Assembly: GCF_036226665.1 (NCBI RefSeq)
Contig: NZ_CP109007.1
Coordinates: 930,001-994,000, forward strand
From: Streptomyces sp. NBC_00691
GTDB lineage: Bacteria; Actinomycetota; Actinomycetes; Streptomycetales; Streptomycetaceae
Length of the DNA: 64,000 nucleotides
Reading direction: 5' to 3'
The notes beneath the pieces are model-generated. The model was given only the letters and a program-made list of their open reading frames with translations, was not told where the DNA came from and ran no database searches. Below, piece by piece: positions 8,557-17,269 of this stretch; position 1 is the stretch's first letter; each line of letters begins with the position of its first letter. The position numbers and the translations under genes were made by a program.

Positions 8557-9591
8557 TCAGGAGGAGGCGCGGACCACGAGTTCCGTCGGGAGCATCTGGC
8601 GGGGCTGCTCGTCCGGTTCGCTGGGTTCGGCGATCTCCTGGAGGAGCAGCCGGGCCATGGTGCGGCCCATCTCCTCGATGGGCTGCCGGACGCTGGTCAG
8701 CGGAGGGTCCATGTGCCGGGCGACGGCGGAGTCGTCGACGCCGACGAGCGCCACGTCCTCGGGGACCCGGCGGCCCGCCTCGCGCAGAACGCCGCGCGCG
8801 CCCGCGGCCATGACGTCGGAGGCGGCGAAGACGGCGTCCAGGCCCGGTCGGCGGTCGAGGAGTTCGCGCATCGCGCGCCGTCCGCCCTCCTCGGTGAAGT
8901 CCCCGGTGGCGACGAGTTCTTCGTCGGCGTCGAGTCCCGCCTCCGCCAGGCCCTCCCGGTAGCCGTCGAGTCGGCAGCGGGCCACGTACATGTCGAGCGG
9001 TCCGGTGATGGTGGCGACGGCGCGGCGGCCGCGCGCGGCGAGATGGGCGACGGCGGTGCGGCCGGCGCCGGTGTTGTCGGAGTCGACGAAGGCGACGCGC
9101 TCGTCCTCGGTGCGGCGGCCGTTGAGGACGGCGGGCAGGCCGAGGGCCCGGACCTGGTCGGGCAGGGGGTCCGCGGCGTGCACGGAGACGAGGAGGACGC
9201 CGTCGACGCGCTGGGCGGCCAGGTACTGCTCGAAGCGCTGCCGCTCCTGCTCGCTGCGGATCAGGGTGAGCAGCAACTGTTTGTCGGCGTCGGCGAGTTC
9301 GCTGCTGACGCCGCGGATGATGTCGAGGAAGTACGGCTCCGCGAAGAGCCGGGCCTCGGTCTCGGGGATGACGAGCGCGACGGCGTCGGTCCGGCTGCCG
9401 GCCAGGGCGCGGGCGGCCCTGTTGGGTACGTAGCCGAGTTCGGCGACGGCCCTCTCGACGGCCGCCTTGGCCTGCTCGCTCACCCGGGGGGAGCCGTTGA
9501 TGACCCGCGAGACGGTGCCGCGGCCGACTCCGGCCCTGGCCGCGACCTCCTCGAGGGTGGGCCTGCCGGTCTGCCGCCCGCTCACCGCCAT
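8557..9591 (-). CDS. LacI-family transcriptional regulator
   Basis: 344 residues. The N-terminal LacI helix-turn-helix is textbook (PTLEEVAARAGVGRGTVSRVINGSPRVSEQ, with hinge helix ALAGSRTD), followed by a periplasmic-binding-protein-like effector domain (VALVIPETEARLF..., GVLLVSV, FVDSDNTGAGRTAVAHLAARG, GYREGL, AVFAASDVMAAGARGVLREAGRRVPEDVALVG, PPLTSVRQPIEEMG). These regulators usually sense sugars and repress carbohydrate genes. No sugar-uptake operon adjoins it: downstream on the same strand is the fusion gene and upstream the ABM gene. It may act on the palindrome at 8467-8484 or elsewhere. Confidence 0.92.
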   Translation of the reverse strand: MAVSGRQTGRPTLEEVAARAGVGRGTVSRVINGSPRVSEQAKAAVERAVAELGYVPNRAARALAGSRTDAVALVIPETEARLFAEPYFLDIIRGVSSELADADKQLLLTLIRSEQERQRFEQYLAAQRVDGVLLVSVHAADPLPDQVRALGLPAVLNGRRTEDERVAFVDSDNTGAGRTAVAHLAARGRRAVATITGPLDMYVARCRLDGYREGLAEAGLDADEELVATGDFTEEGGRRAMRELLDRRPGLDAVFAASDVMAAGARGVLREAGRRVPEDVALVGVDDSAVARHMDPPLTSVRQPIEEMGRTMARLLLQEIAEPSEPDEQPRQMLPTELVVRASS

Positions 9592-9683
9592 GTGCCGCTT
9601 CTCCCCTCGGGCCGCCGCCCCCGCCTGCGTGTGGACGCGAACCTATCAGGCGGGGCGGGGCCGTCCCCGGGGCACGGCGGACG

Positions 9684-9708
9684 GGCCCGGGGCCCGTGGC
9701 CCCGGGCC
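9684..9708. terminator. GC-rich hairpin between the ABM and LacI genes
   Basis: Perfect 10-bp stem (GGCCCGGGGC / GCCCCGGGCC) with a 5-nt loop, 36 bp beyond the stop codon of the minus-strand ABM gene. There is no T-tract, which is common for Streptomyces terminators. It would separate that transcript from the LacI gene. Confidence 0.55.
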
Positions 9709-9743
9709 GCCCGGGACGGCTCTCACGCCGGCCGGGGGAACGC

Positions 9744-10073
9744 TCAGGCGCCGGTCGGGGCGAGCTCCGCCATGGCGCCCCAGCCCTGCTGCGGGACCTC
9801 GACGTTGATGATCTCGGGAGTGGACGCGATGGCCCCGGCCATGGCCTCGAGACCGGCCGTGAAGTGCGGGGAGGCGACGTGGGCCGCGCCCGCCGCGGCG
9901 TCCGCGAAGGCCTCAAGGAGGACGAAGACGTTCGGGTCGTCGACGCTGCGGGACCAGTCGAAGAAGAGGTTGCCGGGCTCCTCGCGGGTGGCGCGGGTGA
10001 AGTCGGCCACCAGGTCGAGCCAGCGGTCGGCGTGGTCGGGGCGGGCGGTGAAACGTACGGCGATGAAGATCAT
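9744..10073 (-). CDS. antibiotic-biosynthesis-monooxygenase (ABM) domain protein
   Basis: 109 residues from the ATG at 10073 (MIFIAVRFTARPDHADRWLDLV). The single ferredoxin-like ABM fold is indicated by the opening beta strand, FTRATREEPGNLFFDWSRSVDDPNVFVLLEAFADAAAGAAHVASPHF and a conserved downstream HF motif, the pattern of small YgiN/LsrG-like quinol monooxygenases. A longer GTG start at 10109 would add 12 residues that do not fit the family. Cofactor-free, dimeric and cytoplasmic in known members. Substrate unknown. It lies 45 bp after the IclR-type regulator on the same strand, so that regulator may control it. Confidence 0.8.
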   Translation of the reverse strand: MIFIAVRFTARPDHADRWLDLVADFTRATREEPGNLFFDWSRSVDDPNVFVLLEAFADAAAGAAHVASPHFTAGLEAMAGAIASTPEIINVEVPQQGWGAMAELAPTGA

Positions 10074-10118
10074 GCGGTAAGCCTGCGACGCGTCGGCCCG
10101 CGCGGCCACTCGGCCCGC

Positions 10119-10880
10119 TCAGGATTCCGGCAGGGCCGGAAACTCCGGCGCGGCCCGGGTGAGCGCCGCCCGGATCTCGCCCTGCCGCCGCCCGAAGTCG
10201 GCGGTCGGCAGCGAGACGGACAGGGCGTGCACGATGCCGTCGCCGCGCTCGGGCAGCGCGACGGCGAGACAGGTGTACGCGAGGTCCGCCTCGCCCACGG
10301 ACACGGCGATGCCCTGCCCGCGCACCCGGTCGACCTCGGCCTCGAAGCGCTCGGCGCTGGTGATGGTCCGCTCGGTGAAGCGGGCCATCCCGTGCTCCGC
10401 GAGGTAGCGACGGCGCAGCGGGCGCGGCAGCGCGGCGAGCAGGGCCTTGCCGTGGGCGGTCGCGTGGGCGCGCTGCTCGGGTCCCGGCGTGAAGGGATGC
10501 GCGGCGTCGGTGACCGGGGCGGTGGTGTCCACGACGGTGATCAGGCCGTCGCGGTAGGCGGTGTGGTACGCCTCCGCGCCCGTGGCGCGCCGCAGCCGGC
10601 CGAGGAGGTCCCCGGTGCCGGCGCCGAGCCCGTGGTGCCGCTGGTGCGAGCGGTGCAGGGCGGGGACGCGTGGCCCCGGGGCGTACCCCTCTGCGGTGCG
10701 GACGAGGTAGCCGCGGGCGAGCAGGGGCCCGGTGAGGTGGTAGACGGTCGAGAGGGCACAGCCGAGCCGCCTGGCCAGCGCCTTCGCCCCGACGGGCCGG
10801 TCGGCGTCGGCGACGGCGTCGAGGACGGCGAGGGCCCGGTCTACGGACTGGGGCCCGGTGCTCGGGGACGGGGCAGGCAT
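10119..10880 (-). CDS. IclR-family transcriptional regulator
   Basis: 253 residues. Winged helix at the N-terminus (SVDRALAVLDAVADADRPVGAKALARRLGCALSTVYHLTGPLLARGYLVRT), then the IclR effector domain with HPFTPGPEQRAHATAHGKALLAALP, a TERTIT stretch, GIAVSVGEADLAYTCLAVALP and a C-terminal FGRRQGEIRAALTRAA helix. The family usually senses small carboxylates or aromatic catabolites. The ABM monooxygenase follows on the same strand and the VanW gene diverges from it; a 14-bp AT-containing palindrome lies in the shared intergenic region. Confidence 0.88.
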   Translation of the reverse strand: MPAPSPSTGPQSVDRALAVLDAVADADRPVGAKALARRLGCALSTVYHLTGPLLARGYLVRTAEGYAPGPRVPALHRSHQRHHGLGAGTGDLLGRLRRATGAEAYHTAYRDGLITVVDTTAPVTDAAHPFTPGPEQRAHATAHGKALLAALPRPLRRRYLAEHGMARFTERTITSAERFEAEVDRVRGQGIAVSVGEADLAYTCLAVALPERGDGIVHALSVSLPTADFGRRQGEIRAALTRAAPEFPALPES

Positions 10881-10987
10881 CGGTCCAGCTTAGGGCGCGG
10901 GGAAGGGCGGGACCCGCCTCGCCCCCGACCCCGGAGACTCTCCGTACCGCCTCCGCTGCCCTCCGTATCCCCGCAGGTCAAACCGGC

Positions 10988-11001
10988 CTTATGTGCATAA
11001 G
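10988..11001. promoter_or_regulatory. CTTATG-TG-CATAAG palindrome in the IclR/VanW intergenic region
   Basis: Six-base perfect arms around a 2-bp centre, in one of the few AT-rich pockets of the area, about 60 bp upstream of the VanW start and about 110 bp upstream of the IclR start. The placement fits an operator overlapping a promoter of the divergent pair. Binding protein unknown. Confidence 0.35.
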
Positions 11002-11059
11002 ACACTCTTTCGGCGTACCGTCGGGTGTTCCCCTGATCCTCGACGCCACGGGAGAGCGC

Positions 11060-12835
11060 GTGCCCCGCTCCACGACCCACCATGCCCCGACGCCCCGCGA
11101 GGGGCGCCGTCCGCGTCTCCGGACAGCGGCGATCGCGACGGGTGTGGTCGCCGTCGCCGCGGGCGGCCTGTACGTGGCGGGGCTCGTCGCCACCGGTGAC
11201 GACATATCCGCCGGCACCCGCGTCGGCGGCGTGGACATCGGCGGCATGAGCCGTGCCGACGCCGAGGCCAAGCTGGCGGCCGAGGCCCCGGCCGCGTGGA
11301 GCGCGCCGATACCCGTGCGGGTCGGTGACCGCACCTCCACCGTGGCCCCGGTGTCCGCCGGTCTCACCGTGGACGTGGCGAAGACCGCCGAACTGGCGGC
11401 CGATCCCGCGCGCGACCCGTTCACCGTCATCGGACGGCTCTTCTCGTCCGGCGACCGCGAGATCGAGCCGGTCCTCGCGTACGACGCGGACAAGGCGAAC
11501 GCCGCCGTGGCCGAGCTGGCCCAGAAGAACGACCGCACGGTGCGCGAGGGGGCCGTGGCCTTCCGCGAGGGCAAGGCCGTCGCGACCCACCCCGTCGCCG
11601 GTCAGAAGCTGGACACGGGCAAGGCGGTCGAGACGCTGCGCGCCGCCTATCCCGCCACCACCGGCGCCTCGCCGGTCACGCTGCCCGTCTCCGTGACCGA
11701 GCCGAAGCTGCCCGCGGCCGAGGTGAACCGCTTCCTCGACACGTACGCCAGGCCCGCCGTCTCGGGACCGGTGACGCTCACGGCGGGCGCCGACCGGCTG
11801 CGGATCTCCGCCGCCACCCTCGGCGACCACCTCACCGTGAAGAACGACGCGGGCCGGCTGACCGCCGCCCTCGACGCCGAGGCGCTGCTGCGCGACCCGG
11901 ACGTGGCGGACCCGATCTCCTCCCTGACGGGCGCGCCCGTCGAGGCGACCCTCGGCGTCCGCGACGGCAAGGTCGTCGTGGAGTCGGAGGGCAGGCCGGG
12001 CCACGAGGTGACCGCGAAGGCCCTCGGCGACGCCGTGAGCCCCCTGCTCACCCGGTCCGGCGCCGCAGCGCGTACCGCCTCCGTGGCCACCACGGTCACC
12101 CAGCCCGAGCTGTCGTCCCAGTCCCTGGCGCGCCTCGGGATCACCGAGCAGATGTCGACGTACACGGTGAACTTCCCGGCCGCTCCGTACCGGACGACGA
12201 ACATCGGCCGCGCCGCGGAGCTCATCAACGGTTCGATCGTGCAGCCCGGCGAGGTGTGGAGCTTCAACAAGACGGTCGGCGAGCGCACCCCGGACAACGG
12301 CTTCGTCGACGGCACGATGATCCTGGACGGCCAGTACCGCTCCGCACCCGGCGGCGGCGTGTCGGCGATGGCCACCACCATGTTCAACGCCATGTTCTTC
12401 GCCGGGGTGAAGCCCGTCGAGTACGGCGCCCACTCGTTCTACATCGAGCGCTACCCGGCCGGCCGCGAGGCGACCGTCGCGTGGGGCCAGCTCGACCTGA
12501 AGTTCCGCAACGACTCCGGGAAGCCGATCTACATCAAGGCGGGCGCCACGGACACGTCCGTCACCGTGAGCTTCCTCGGGACGAAGAAGTACGACTCGGT
12601 GGAGGCGGTGGCCGGGAAGCGCACCAACCTCACGGAACCGAAGAAGGCCGAGGGAACCGGCAAGGCCTGCGTGCCGCAGCCACCGCTCCAGGGCTTCGAC
12701 ATCGCGGTCGACCGGGTCTTCAAGAACGACGGCGCCGAGGTCAAGCGGGAGACGTTCAAGACCCACTACACCCCGCGCGACGAGGTCACCTGCAAGCCGG
12801 TCGACCAGCCCGACAAGGAGACGGACGCCAGGTGA
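11060..12835 (+). CDS. VanW-family membrane-anchored envelope protein
   Basis: 591 residues from the GTG at 11060, which has GGGAGA just upstream; an ATG at 10991 would add 23 residues but lies inside the palindrome. One membrane helix follows a basic, Arg-rich N-terminus (LRTAAIATGVVAVAAGGLYVAGLVA). The extracytoplasmic part has two repeats of the 'PG_binding_4' type (TRVGGVDIGGMSRADAEAKL is the first) and then the VanW core near residue 400 (INGSIVQPGEVWSFNKTVGE, TPDNGFVDG, GGGVSAMATTMFNAMFFAGV). VanW proteins accompany some glycopeptide-resistance operons and L,D-transpeptidase-like wall proteins, but their chemistry is unproven. No van genes adjoin this one, so it is better read as a housekeeping wall protein. 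Strong Lys/Asp content near the C-terminus. Confidence 0.85.
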   Translation: MPRSTTHHAPTPREGRRPRLRTAAIATGVVAVAAGGLYVAGLVATGDDISAGTRVGGVDIGGMSRADAEAKLAAEAPAAWSAPIPVRVGDRTSTVAPVSAGLTVDVAKTAELAADPARDPFTVIGRLFSSGDREIEPVLAYDADKANAAVAELAQKNDRTVREGAVAFREGKAVATHPVAGQKLDTGKAVETLRAAYPATTGASPVTLPVSVTEPKLPAAEVNRFLDTYARPAVSGPVTLTAGADRLRISAATLGDHLTVKNDAGRLTAALDAEALLRDPDVADPISSLTGAPVEATLGVRDGKVVVESEGRPGHEVTAKALGDAVSPLLTRSGAAARTASVATTVTQPELSSQSLARLGITEQMSTYTVNFPAAPYRTTNIGRAAELINGSIVQPGEVWSFNKTVGERTPDNGFVDGTMILDGQYRSAPGGGVSAMATTMFNAMFFAGVKPVEYGAHSFYIERYPAGREATVAWGQLDLKFRNDSGKPIYIKAGATDTSVTVSFLGTKKYDSVEAVAGKRTNLTEPKKAEGTGKACVPQPPLQGFDIAVDRVFKNDGAEVKRETFKTHYTPRDEVTCKPVDQPDKETDAR

Positions 12836-12955
12836 CCGGCGCGCGGCCGGCGGGGAGACGGATGCCCGGAAGGGTGTCTTCCCGCACGGTCGGGGCATGA
12901 CTCCGGAGCACGGCCCACCAGGCCAGGGCCGCCCTCAACCGTCCGGAGGCCCGCC

Positions 12956-13987
12956 TTGGCGCAGCGCAGCGACCCCTTCGAGCGGCTCCTCGACGACGCC
13001 GTGCGCGCGGGTGTGTGCCCGGGCATGGTCTGGGCCGTGGGGCACGGCCGTACGACGGTGTCCGAAGGGGCCGTCGGCCTGCTCGACCCGGAGCGGCCCG
13101 GCGAGCCGATGCGCCACGACACGCTGTTCGACGTGGCGAGCCTCACCAAGGTGCTGGCCGTCTGGGCCGTGGTCGGCACGCTCGTCGACGCCGGGAAGAT
13201 CGACCTGACGGCCCCACTGGGCGACTACTGGCCCGAGGCGGCGGGACGGCCGCTCGCCGACGTGACGGCGCATCACCTCCTCACCCACACCGCCGGCATG
13301 CCGCTCCGCGCCAACCTCCGGCACCTGTACGGATCCGATCCGCAGGACGTACGGGACGGCGTCCTCGCCGAGCGGCTCCGGCACCGGCCCGGGGAGGCCG
13401 TCGCGTACACCGACCGGGCGGCCCTGATCCTCGGGTTCCTCGCCGAGCACCTCACGCGCCGCCCGCTCCCCCGGCTCGCCGAGGAACGCGTCTGGAGCCC
13501 GCTCGGGATGGCGGAGACCCGGTACGGTCCGCTGGCGGCCCCGCTCAAGGAGCGCTGCGCGCCCACCGAGTACGACGAGGAGAGCGGCCGGCACCTCAAG
13601 GGCACCGTCCATGACTTCTCGGCCCGGCTGCTCGGCGGCGCCTGCGGGATCGCGGGGGTCTTCACGACCACCGGCGACGTCGGGCGGTTCCTCCGTCACC
13701 TCCTCGCCCCGGTGCCCGGGGTCTTCTCCGCCGAGTGGACGGCCGGCTCGCTCCGCGTCCGCACCGGCGGCCTCGAACCTCCCCGCGGCCTGTTCTGGCA
13801 CCCGGCGCCGGGCACGGCACCCGCGGACGACGTCTGGTCGCACTTCGGCTTCACCGGCACGGGCATGTGGGTCTCGCCGAGCCGGGACCGCTGGGCGGTC
13901 CTGCTCACCAACCGCCTCCGGCTGACCAGGGACCCCGGCCCGCTGGCCCGGGTAAGGGAGGTCTTCCGGACCCTCGCCTTCCGCTGA
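12956..13987 (+). CDS. beta-lactamase-fold serine hydrolase (class C / DD-peptidase-like)
   Basis: 343 residues from a TTG start with GGAGG six bases upstream. The S-x-x-K motif is SLTK (in LFDVASLTKVLAVWAVVGTLVD), followed by the class C spacing to HHLLTHTAGMP and to Y-T-D in EAVAYTDRAALILGFLAEHLT, where family members usually have YxN or YxS; the HxG-like element is HFGFTGTG. No signal peptide, so it is probably a cytoplasmic esterase or amidase rather than a wall enzyme. Monocistronic between the VanW and GNAT genes. Confidence 0.85.
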   Translation: MAQRSDPFERLLDDAVRAGVCPGMVWAVGHGRTTVSEGAVGLLDPERPGEPMRHDTLFDVASLTKVLAVWAVVGTLVDAGKIDLTAPLGDYWPEAAGRPLADVTAHHLLTHTAGMPLRANLRHLYGSDPQDVRDGVLAERLRHRPGEAVAYTDRAALILGFLAEHLTRRPLPRLAEERVWSPLGMAETRYGPLAAPLKERCAPTEYDEESGRHLKGTVHDFSARLLGGACGIAGVFTTTGDVGRFLRHLLAPVPGVFSAEWTAGSLRVRTGGLEPPRGLFWHPAPGTAPADDVWSHFGFTGTGMWVSPSRDRWAVLLTNRLRLTRDPGPLARVREVFRTLAFR

Positions 13988-14086
13988 CCGCGCCACGAAA
14001 TCCGCGTGCCTCGCGGCGGCGGCTCTGCGAGCCTGCACCCGAACGAACGATCTTTGACGGGGTGCGAGGCGCAAGGAGTGCGGACG

Positions 14087-14713
14087 ATGGGATTCACCCT
14101 CGAAGGACCGGTCCTGGAGGGCGCGCTGGTGCGCCTGGAGCCGCTCGGGCACCACCATGCCCCGGGGCTCGCCGAGGCGGCGGAGGAGAACCGGGACAGC
14201 TACGGATTCACCTCGGTGCCGGACCGGGAGGGGGTCGGGGCGTACATCGACGCGCAGCTCGGCCGCGCCGCCGACGGTCTCCTCGCCCCGTACGCGCAGG
14301 TGGCCGTGGCGACCGGCCGCGTGGTCGGCCACACCTCCTTCTGGGACCCGCGGCGGTGGCGGTCCGGTGCGGGCCTCTGCGCGATCGAGATCGGTTTCAC
14401 CTGGCTCGCGGCCTCCGCGCAGGGCACGGGGGTGAACACCGAGGCCAAGTACCTGCTGTTCAGGCACGCCTTCGAGAGCTGGGAGGTGGCCCGGGTGGAC
14501 CTGAAGACGGACGCCCGCAACGCCCGTTCCCGGGCGGCCATCGCGAGCGTGGGGGCGACCTTCGAGGGTGTCCTGCGGAACTGGTCGCGCTCCTGGGCGC
14601 CGGGCGAGGAGGACCGTCTCCGCGACAGCGCCGTGTTCTCGGTCATCGCCGAGGAGTGGCCCGAGCGCCGGACGGCCCTCGAACGGCGTCTGGCGGCGAG
14701 GCGGTCGGGCTGA
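14087..14713 (+). CDS. GNAT-family N-acetyltransferase (RimJ/RimL-like)
   Basis: 208 residues from the ATG at 14087 (AAGGAG eight bases upstream). The pattern [28 protein letters not shown] at the start, VVGHTSFWD in the core strands, [32 protein letters not shown] (acetyl-CoA pyrophosphate loop, here Q-G-T-G) and [30 protein letters not shown] at the end are those of RimJ/RimL-type acetyltransferases. Acceptor (protein N-terminus or small amine) unknown. Confidence 0.88.
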   Translation: MGFTLEGPVLEGALVRLEPLGHHHAPGLAEAAEENRDSYGFTSVPDREGVGAYIDAQLGRAADGLLAPYAQVAVATGRVVGHTSFWDPRRWRSGAGLCAIEIGFTWLAASAQGTGVNTEAKYLLFRHAFESWEVARVDLKTDARNARSRAAIASVGATFEGVLRNWSRSWAPGEEDRLRDSAVFSVIAEEWPERRTALERRLAARRSG

Positions 14714-14841
14714 GATACGGCCTGGTGGCAGCCCCGGAACGTGGCAGTGGGGGCGTCGGACGTGACGTTCGGCACCCCTCCGATGGAGCAAACGGGCCGG
14801 GGGTTACCATATGAGCGCCGCCTAGCTCGAAAGATAAACTT

Positions 14842-16287
14842 GTGACTGTCAATGACGACTCGTTCACCAGCTGGAAGAACCGCGAGGAGATCGCGGAGTC
14901 GATGATCCCGATCATCGGGAAGCTGCACCGGGAGCAGGACATCACCGTCCTGGTCCACAGCCGCTCCCTGGTGAACAAGTCGGTGGTCAGCATCCTCAAG
15001 ACCCACCGGTTCGCGCGCCAGATCGCCGGCGAGGAGCTGTCGGTCACCGAGACGCTTCCGTTCCTCCAGACGCTCACCACCCTCGACCTGGGCCCGTCCC
15101 AGATCGACATCGGCATGCTGGCCGCCGAGTACAAGACCGACAACCGCGGTCTCACGGTGGAGGAGTTCACCGCCGAGGCCGTCGCCGGTGCGACCGGTGA
15201 GAACAAGATCGAGCGCCGCGACGGACGCGACGTCGTCCTGTACGGCTTCGGCCGCATCGGCCGCCTCGTCGCCCGCCTCCTCATCGAGAAGGCCGGCTCG
15301 GGCAACGGTCTGCGCCTGCGCGCGATCGTCGTCCGCGGCGGCGGCGAGCAGGATCTGGTCAAGCGCGCCTCGCTGCTGCGCCGCGACTCGATCCACGGTC
15401 AGTTCCAGGGCACGATCACGGTCGACGAGGCGAACAGCACGATCGTCGCCAACGGCAACACGATCAAGGTGATCTACGCCAACGACCCCTCCGAGGTCGA
15501 CTACACGGCGTACGGCATCGAGAACGCCATCCTGATCGACAACACCGGCAAGTGGCGTGACCGCGAGGGCCTGTCGAAGCACCTGCGCCCCGGCATCGAC
15601 AAGGTCGTCCTGACCGCGCCCGGCAAGGGTGACGTGCCGAACATCGTGCACGGCGTCAACCACGACACGATCAAGCCGGACGAGCAGATCCTCTCCTGCG
15701 CCTCCTGCACCACCAACGCGATCGTGCCGCCGCTGAAGGCCATGGACGACGAGTACGGCGTGCTGCGCGGTCACGTGGAGACGGTCCACTCGTTCACGAA
15801 CGACCAGAACCTCCTGGACAACTACCACAAGGCGGACCGCCGCGGCCGTTCCGCGCCGCTCAACATGGTGATCACCGAGACCGGTGCCGCCTCGGCCGTC
15901 GCCAAGGCGCTGCCGGAGCTCAAGGCCCCGATCACGGGCAGCTCGATCCGCGTCCCCGTCCCGGACGTGTCGATCGCCATCCTGAGCCTGCGCCTGGGCC
16001 GCGAGACCACCCGCGACGAGGTCCTCGAGTACCTGCGCGACGTCTCTCTGCACTCGCCGCTGAAGCGTCAGATCGACTTCACCACGGCCCCCGACGCCGT
16101 CTCGATGGACTTCGTGGGCTCGCGCCACGCGTCGATCGTCGACGCCGGCGCGACCAAGGTCGACGGCGACAACGCGATCCTCTACCTCTGGTACGACAAC
16201 GAGTTCGGCTACTCGTGCCAGGTCATCCGGGTCGTCCAGCACGTCTCCGGCGTCGAGTACCCGACCTTCCCGGCCCCGGCGGTCTGA
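14842..16287 (+). CDS. gap: glyceraldehyde-3-phosphate dehydrogenase, long (about 480-residue) form
   Basis: 481 residues from a GTG start. The C-terminal ~350 residues are a complete GAPDH: NAD-binding YGFGRIGR (near residue 134), IDNTGKWRD, the active-site LSCASCTTNAI with nucleophile Cys289, and the final WYDNEFGYSCQVIRVV. An extra ~130-residue N-terminal domain (HREQDITVLVHSRSLVNKSVVSILKTHRFARQ...) is typical of the longer GAPDH found beside the ordinary ~335-residue enzyme in actinomycetes. Catalyses oxidative phosphorylation of glyceraldehyde-3-phosphate in glycolysis, or the reverse in gluconeogenesis. Codon use is highly biased, suggesting strong expression. A very stable terminator follows. 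Confidence 0.95.
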   Translation: MTVNDDSFTSWKNREEIAESMIPIIGKLHREQDITVLVHSRSLVNKSVVSILKTHRFARQIAGEELSVTETLPFLQTLTTLDLGPSQIDIGMLAAEYKTDNRGLTVEEFTAEAVAGATGENKIERRDGRDVVLYGFGRIGRLVARLLIEKAGSGNGLRLRAIVVRGGGEQDLVKRASLLRRDSIHGQFQGTITVDEANSTIVANGNTIKVIYANDPSEVDYTAYGIENAILIDNTGKWRDREGLSKHLRPGIDKVVLTAPGKGDVPNIVHGVNHDTIKPDEQILSCASCTTNAIVPPLKAMDDEYGVLRGHVETVHSFTNDQNLLDNYHKADRRGRSAPLNMVITETGAASAVAKALPELKAPITGSSIRVPVPDVSIAILSLRLGRETTRDEVLEYLRDVSLHSPLKRQIDFTTAPDAVSMDFVGSRHASIVDAGATKVDGDNAILYLWYDNEFGYSCQVIRVVQHVSGVEYPTFPAPAV

Positions 16288-16306
16288 TCCCGGCCCGCCC
16301 ACCGGC

Positions 16307-16352
16307 ACGGCGACGCGCCGCACTTCCTCCGGGGGGTGCGGCGCGTCGCCGT
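16307..16352 (+). terminator. strong terminator hairpin after gap
   Basis: The inner 15 bp of the stem (16309-16323 with 16336-16350; GGCGACGCGCCGCAC on the left) pair perfectly around a 12-nt loop, and two more pairs extend it. It begins 20 bp after the GAPDH stop. No T-tract. Confidence 0.8.
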
Positions 16353-16414
16353 TCGCCGTGCGGCGTCCCTCCCGCCGCGCGAACCGACCGCCGCCGAAGG
16401 GCGTCCCTCCCCGC

Positions 16415-17185
16415 ATGGACACGTTCACGCACGGGATGCGCCAGCTCCTGCGGTTCGCGGTGCTGGAGGCGCGGTGCTGCGCCTTCGCCGTCGCGCTCGT
16501 CGGGGGGATCGCCGTCTCGTCCCTGCTGCCCGAGCTGCCGATCGCCCGGTACGACCTGCTGCTGCTGTACGGGATCGGGCTCACCGTCGTGGCCTGGAGG
16601 GTCGGCTGGGACAGCGGCCGGGACATCGCGGTGATCGCCGCCTGTCACGCCACGGGCCTGCTCTTCGAGTTGGTCAAGGTTCGGATGGGCTCCTGGAGTT
16701 ATCCGGAGGAGGCGCTGACCAAGGTCGGCGGGGTGCCGCTCTACGGCGGATTCCTCTACGCGGCGCTCGGCAGTTACGTCTGCCGGGCCCGGCGCCTGTT
16801 CGACCTGCGGCTGACGGGCTACCGGCCGCGCGCGACGGCCGTGCTCGCCGCCGCCGTGTACGTGAACTTCTTCAGCCACCACTGGCTGCCCGACGCCCGC
16901 TGGGTCCTGGCGGCGCTGATCCTCGTGACGACGGCGGGGACCTGGGTGCGGTTCCGGGTGGGCGTACGGGACCACCGGATGCCCCTGGCCCTGTCGTTCG
17001 TCCTGATCGGCTTCTTCCTCTGGGTGGCGGAGAACGCGGCCACGTACGTCGGCGCCTGGAGCTATCCGGACCAGCTGGACGGCTGGCAGCCGGTGTCCCT
17101 CGCCAAGTTCGGCGCATGGGCGCTGCTGATGACGGTCACGTTCGTCCTGGCAATGTCCTCGCGCTCCGTGCGACACGAGAATTGA
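16415..17185 (+). CDS. DUF817 integral membrane protein
   Basis: 256 residues from the ATG at 16415. About eight hydrophobic segments (for example [34 protein letters not shown], [41 protein letters not shown]). The short motifs [26 protein letters not shown] and [16 protein letters not shown] identify the DUF817 (YoaT-like) family. Function is not known. The invariant His pair in FFSHHW and the repeated GxWSYP motifs suggest a membrane-embedded active or metal site (inference). Confidence 0.8.
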   Translation: MDTFTHGMRQLLRFAVLEARCCAFAVALVGGIAVSSLLPELPIARYDLLLLYGIGLTVVAWRVGWDSGRDIAVIAACHATGLLFELVKVRMGSWSYPEEALTKVGGVPLYGGFLYAALGSYVCRARRLFDLRLTGYRPRATAVLAAAVYVNFFSHHWLPDARWVLAALILVTTAGTWVRFRVGVRDHRMPLALSFVLIGFFLWVAENAATYVGAWSYPDQLDGWQPVSLAKFGAWALLMTVTFVLAMSSRSVRHEN

Positions 17186-17191
17186 GGCAAT

Positions 17192-17217
17192 TCCCTGCGC
17201 CCGTGCACGGGCGCAGG
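17192..17217. promoter_or_regulatory. 26-bp perfect palindrome between the DUF817 and cold-shock genes
   Basis: Perfect dyad with 13-base arms (CCCTGCGCCCGTG and its complement) and no spacer, starting 6 bp after the DUF817 stop. It could fold as a terminator hairpin for that gene (no T-tract) or be an operator for the cold-shock gene, whose likely -10 (TACAGT, 17226-17231) follows closely. Confidence 0.55.
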
Positions 17218-17269
17218 GGACGTGGTACAGTCAACAGCAGTTGCAGTCGTGGTTCCCAAAGAAACTTAC

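Noticed and set aside
3831..8813. A very long open frame on the plus strand (1660 codons) opposite the GGDEF-EAL-synthase gene
   Set aside because: Composition is Gly/Val/Glu-rich without domains; it is the usual antisense shadow of a high-GC gene and the minus-strand gene has clear domains throughout.
11060..12835. Glycopeptide (vancomycin) resistance operon suggested by VanW
   Set aside because: No vanHAX, vanRS or vanY neighbours; VanW-domain proteins are common outside resistance operons.
12897..13208. An ATG-started frame upstream of the serine hydrolase
   Set aside because: It is in a different frame and the hydrolase itself begins at a TTG with a strong GGAGG; the frame overlaps the hydrolase with no domain.
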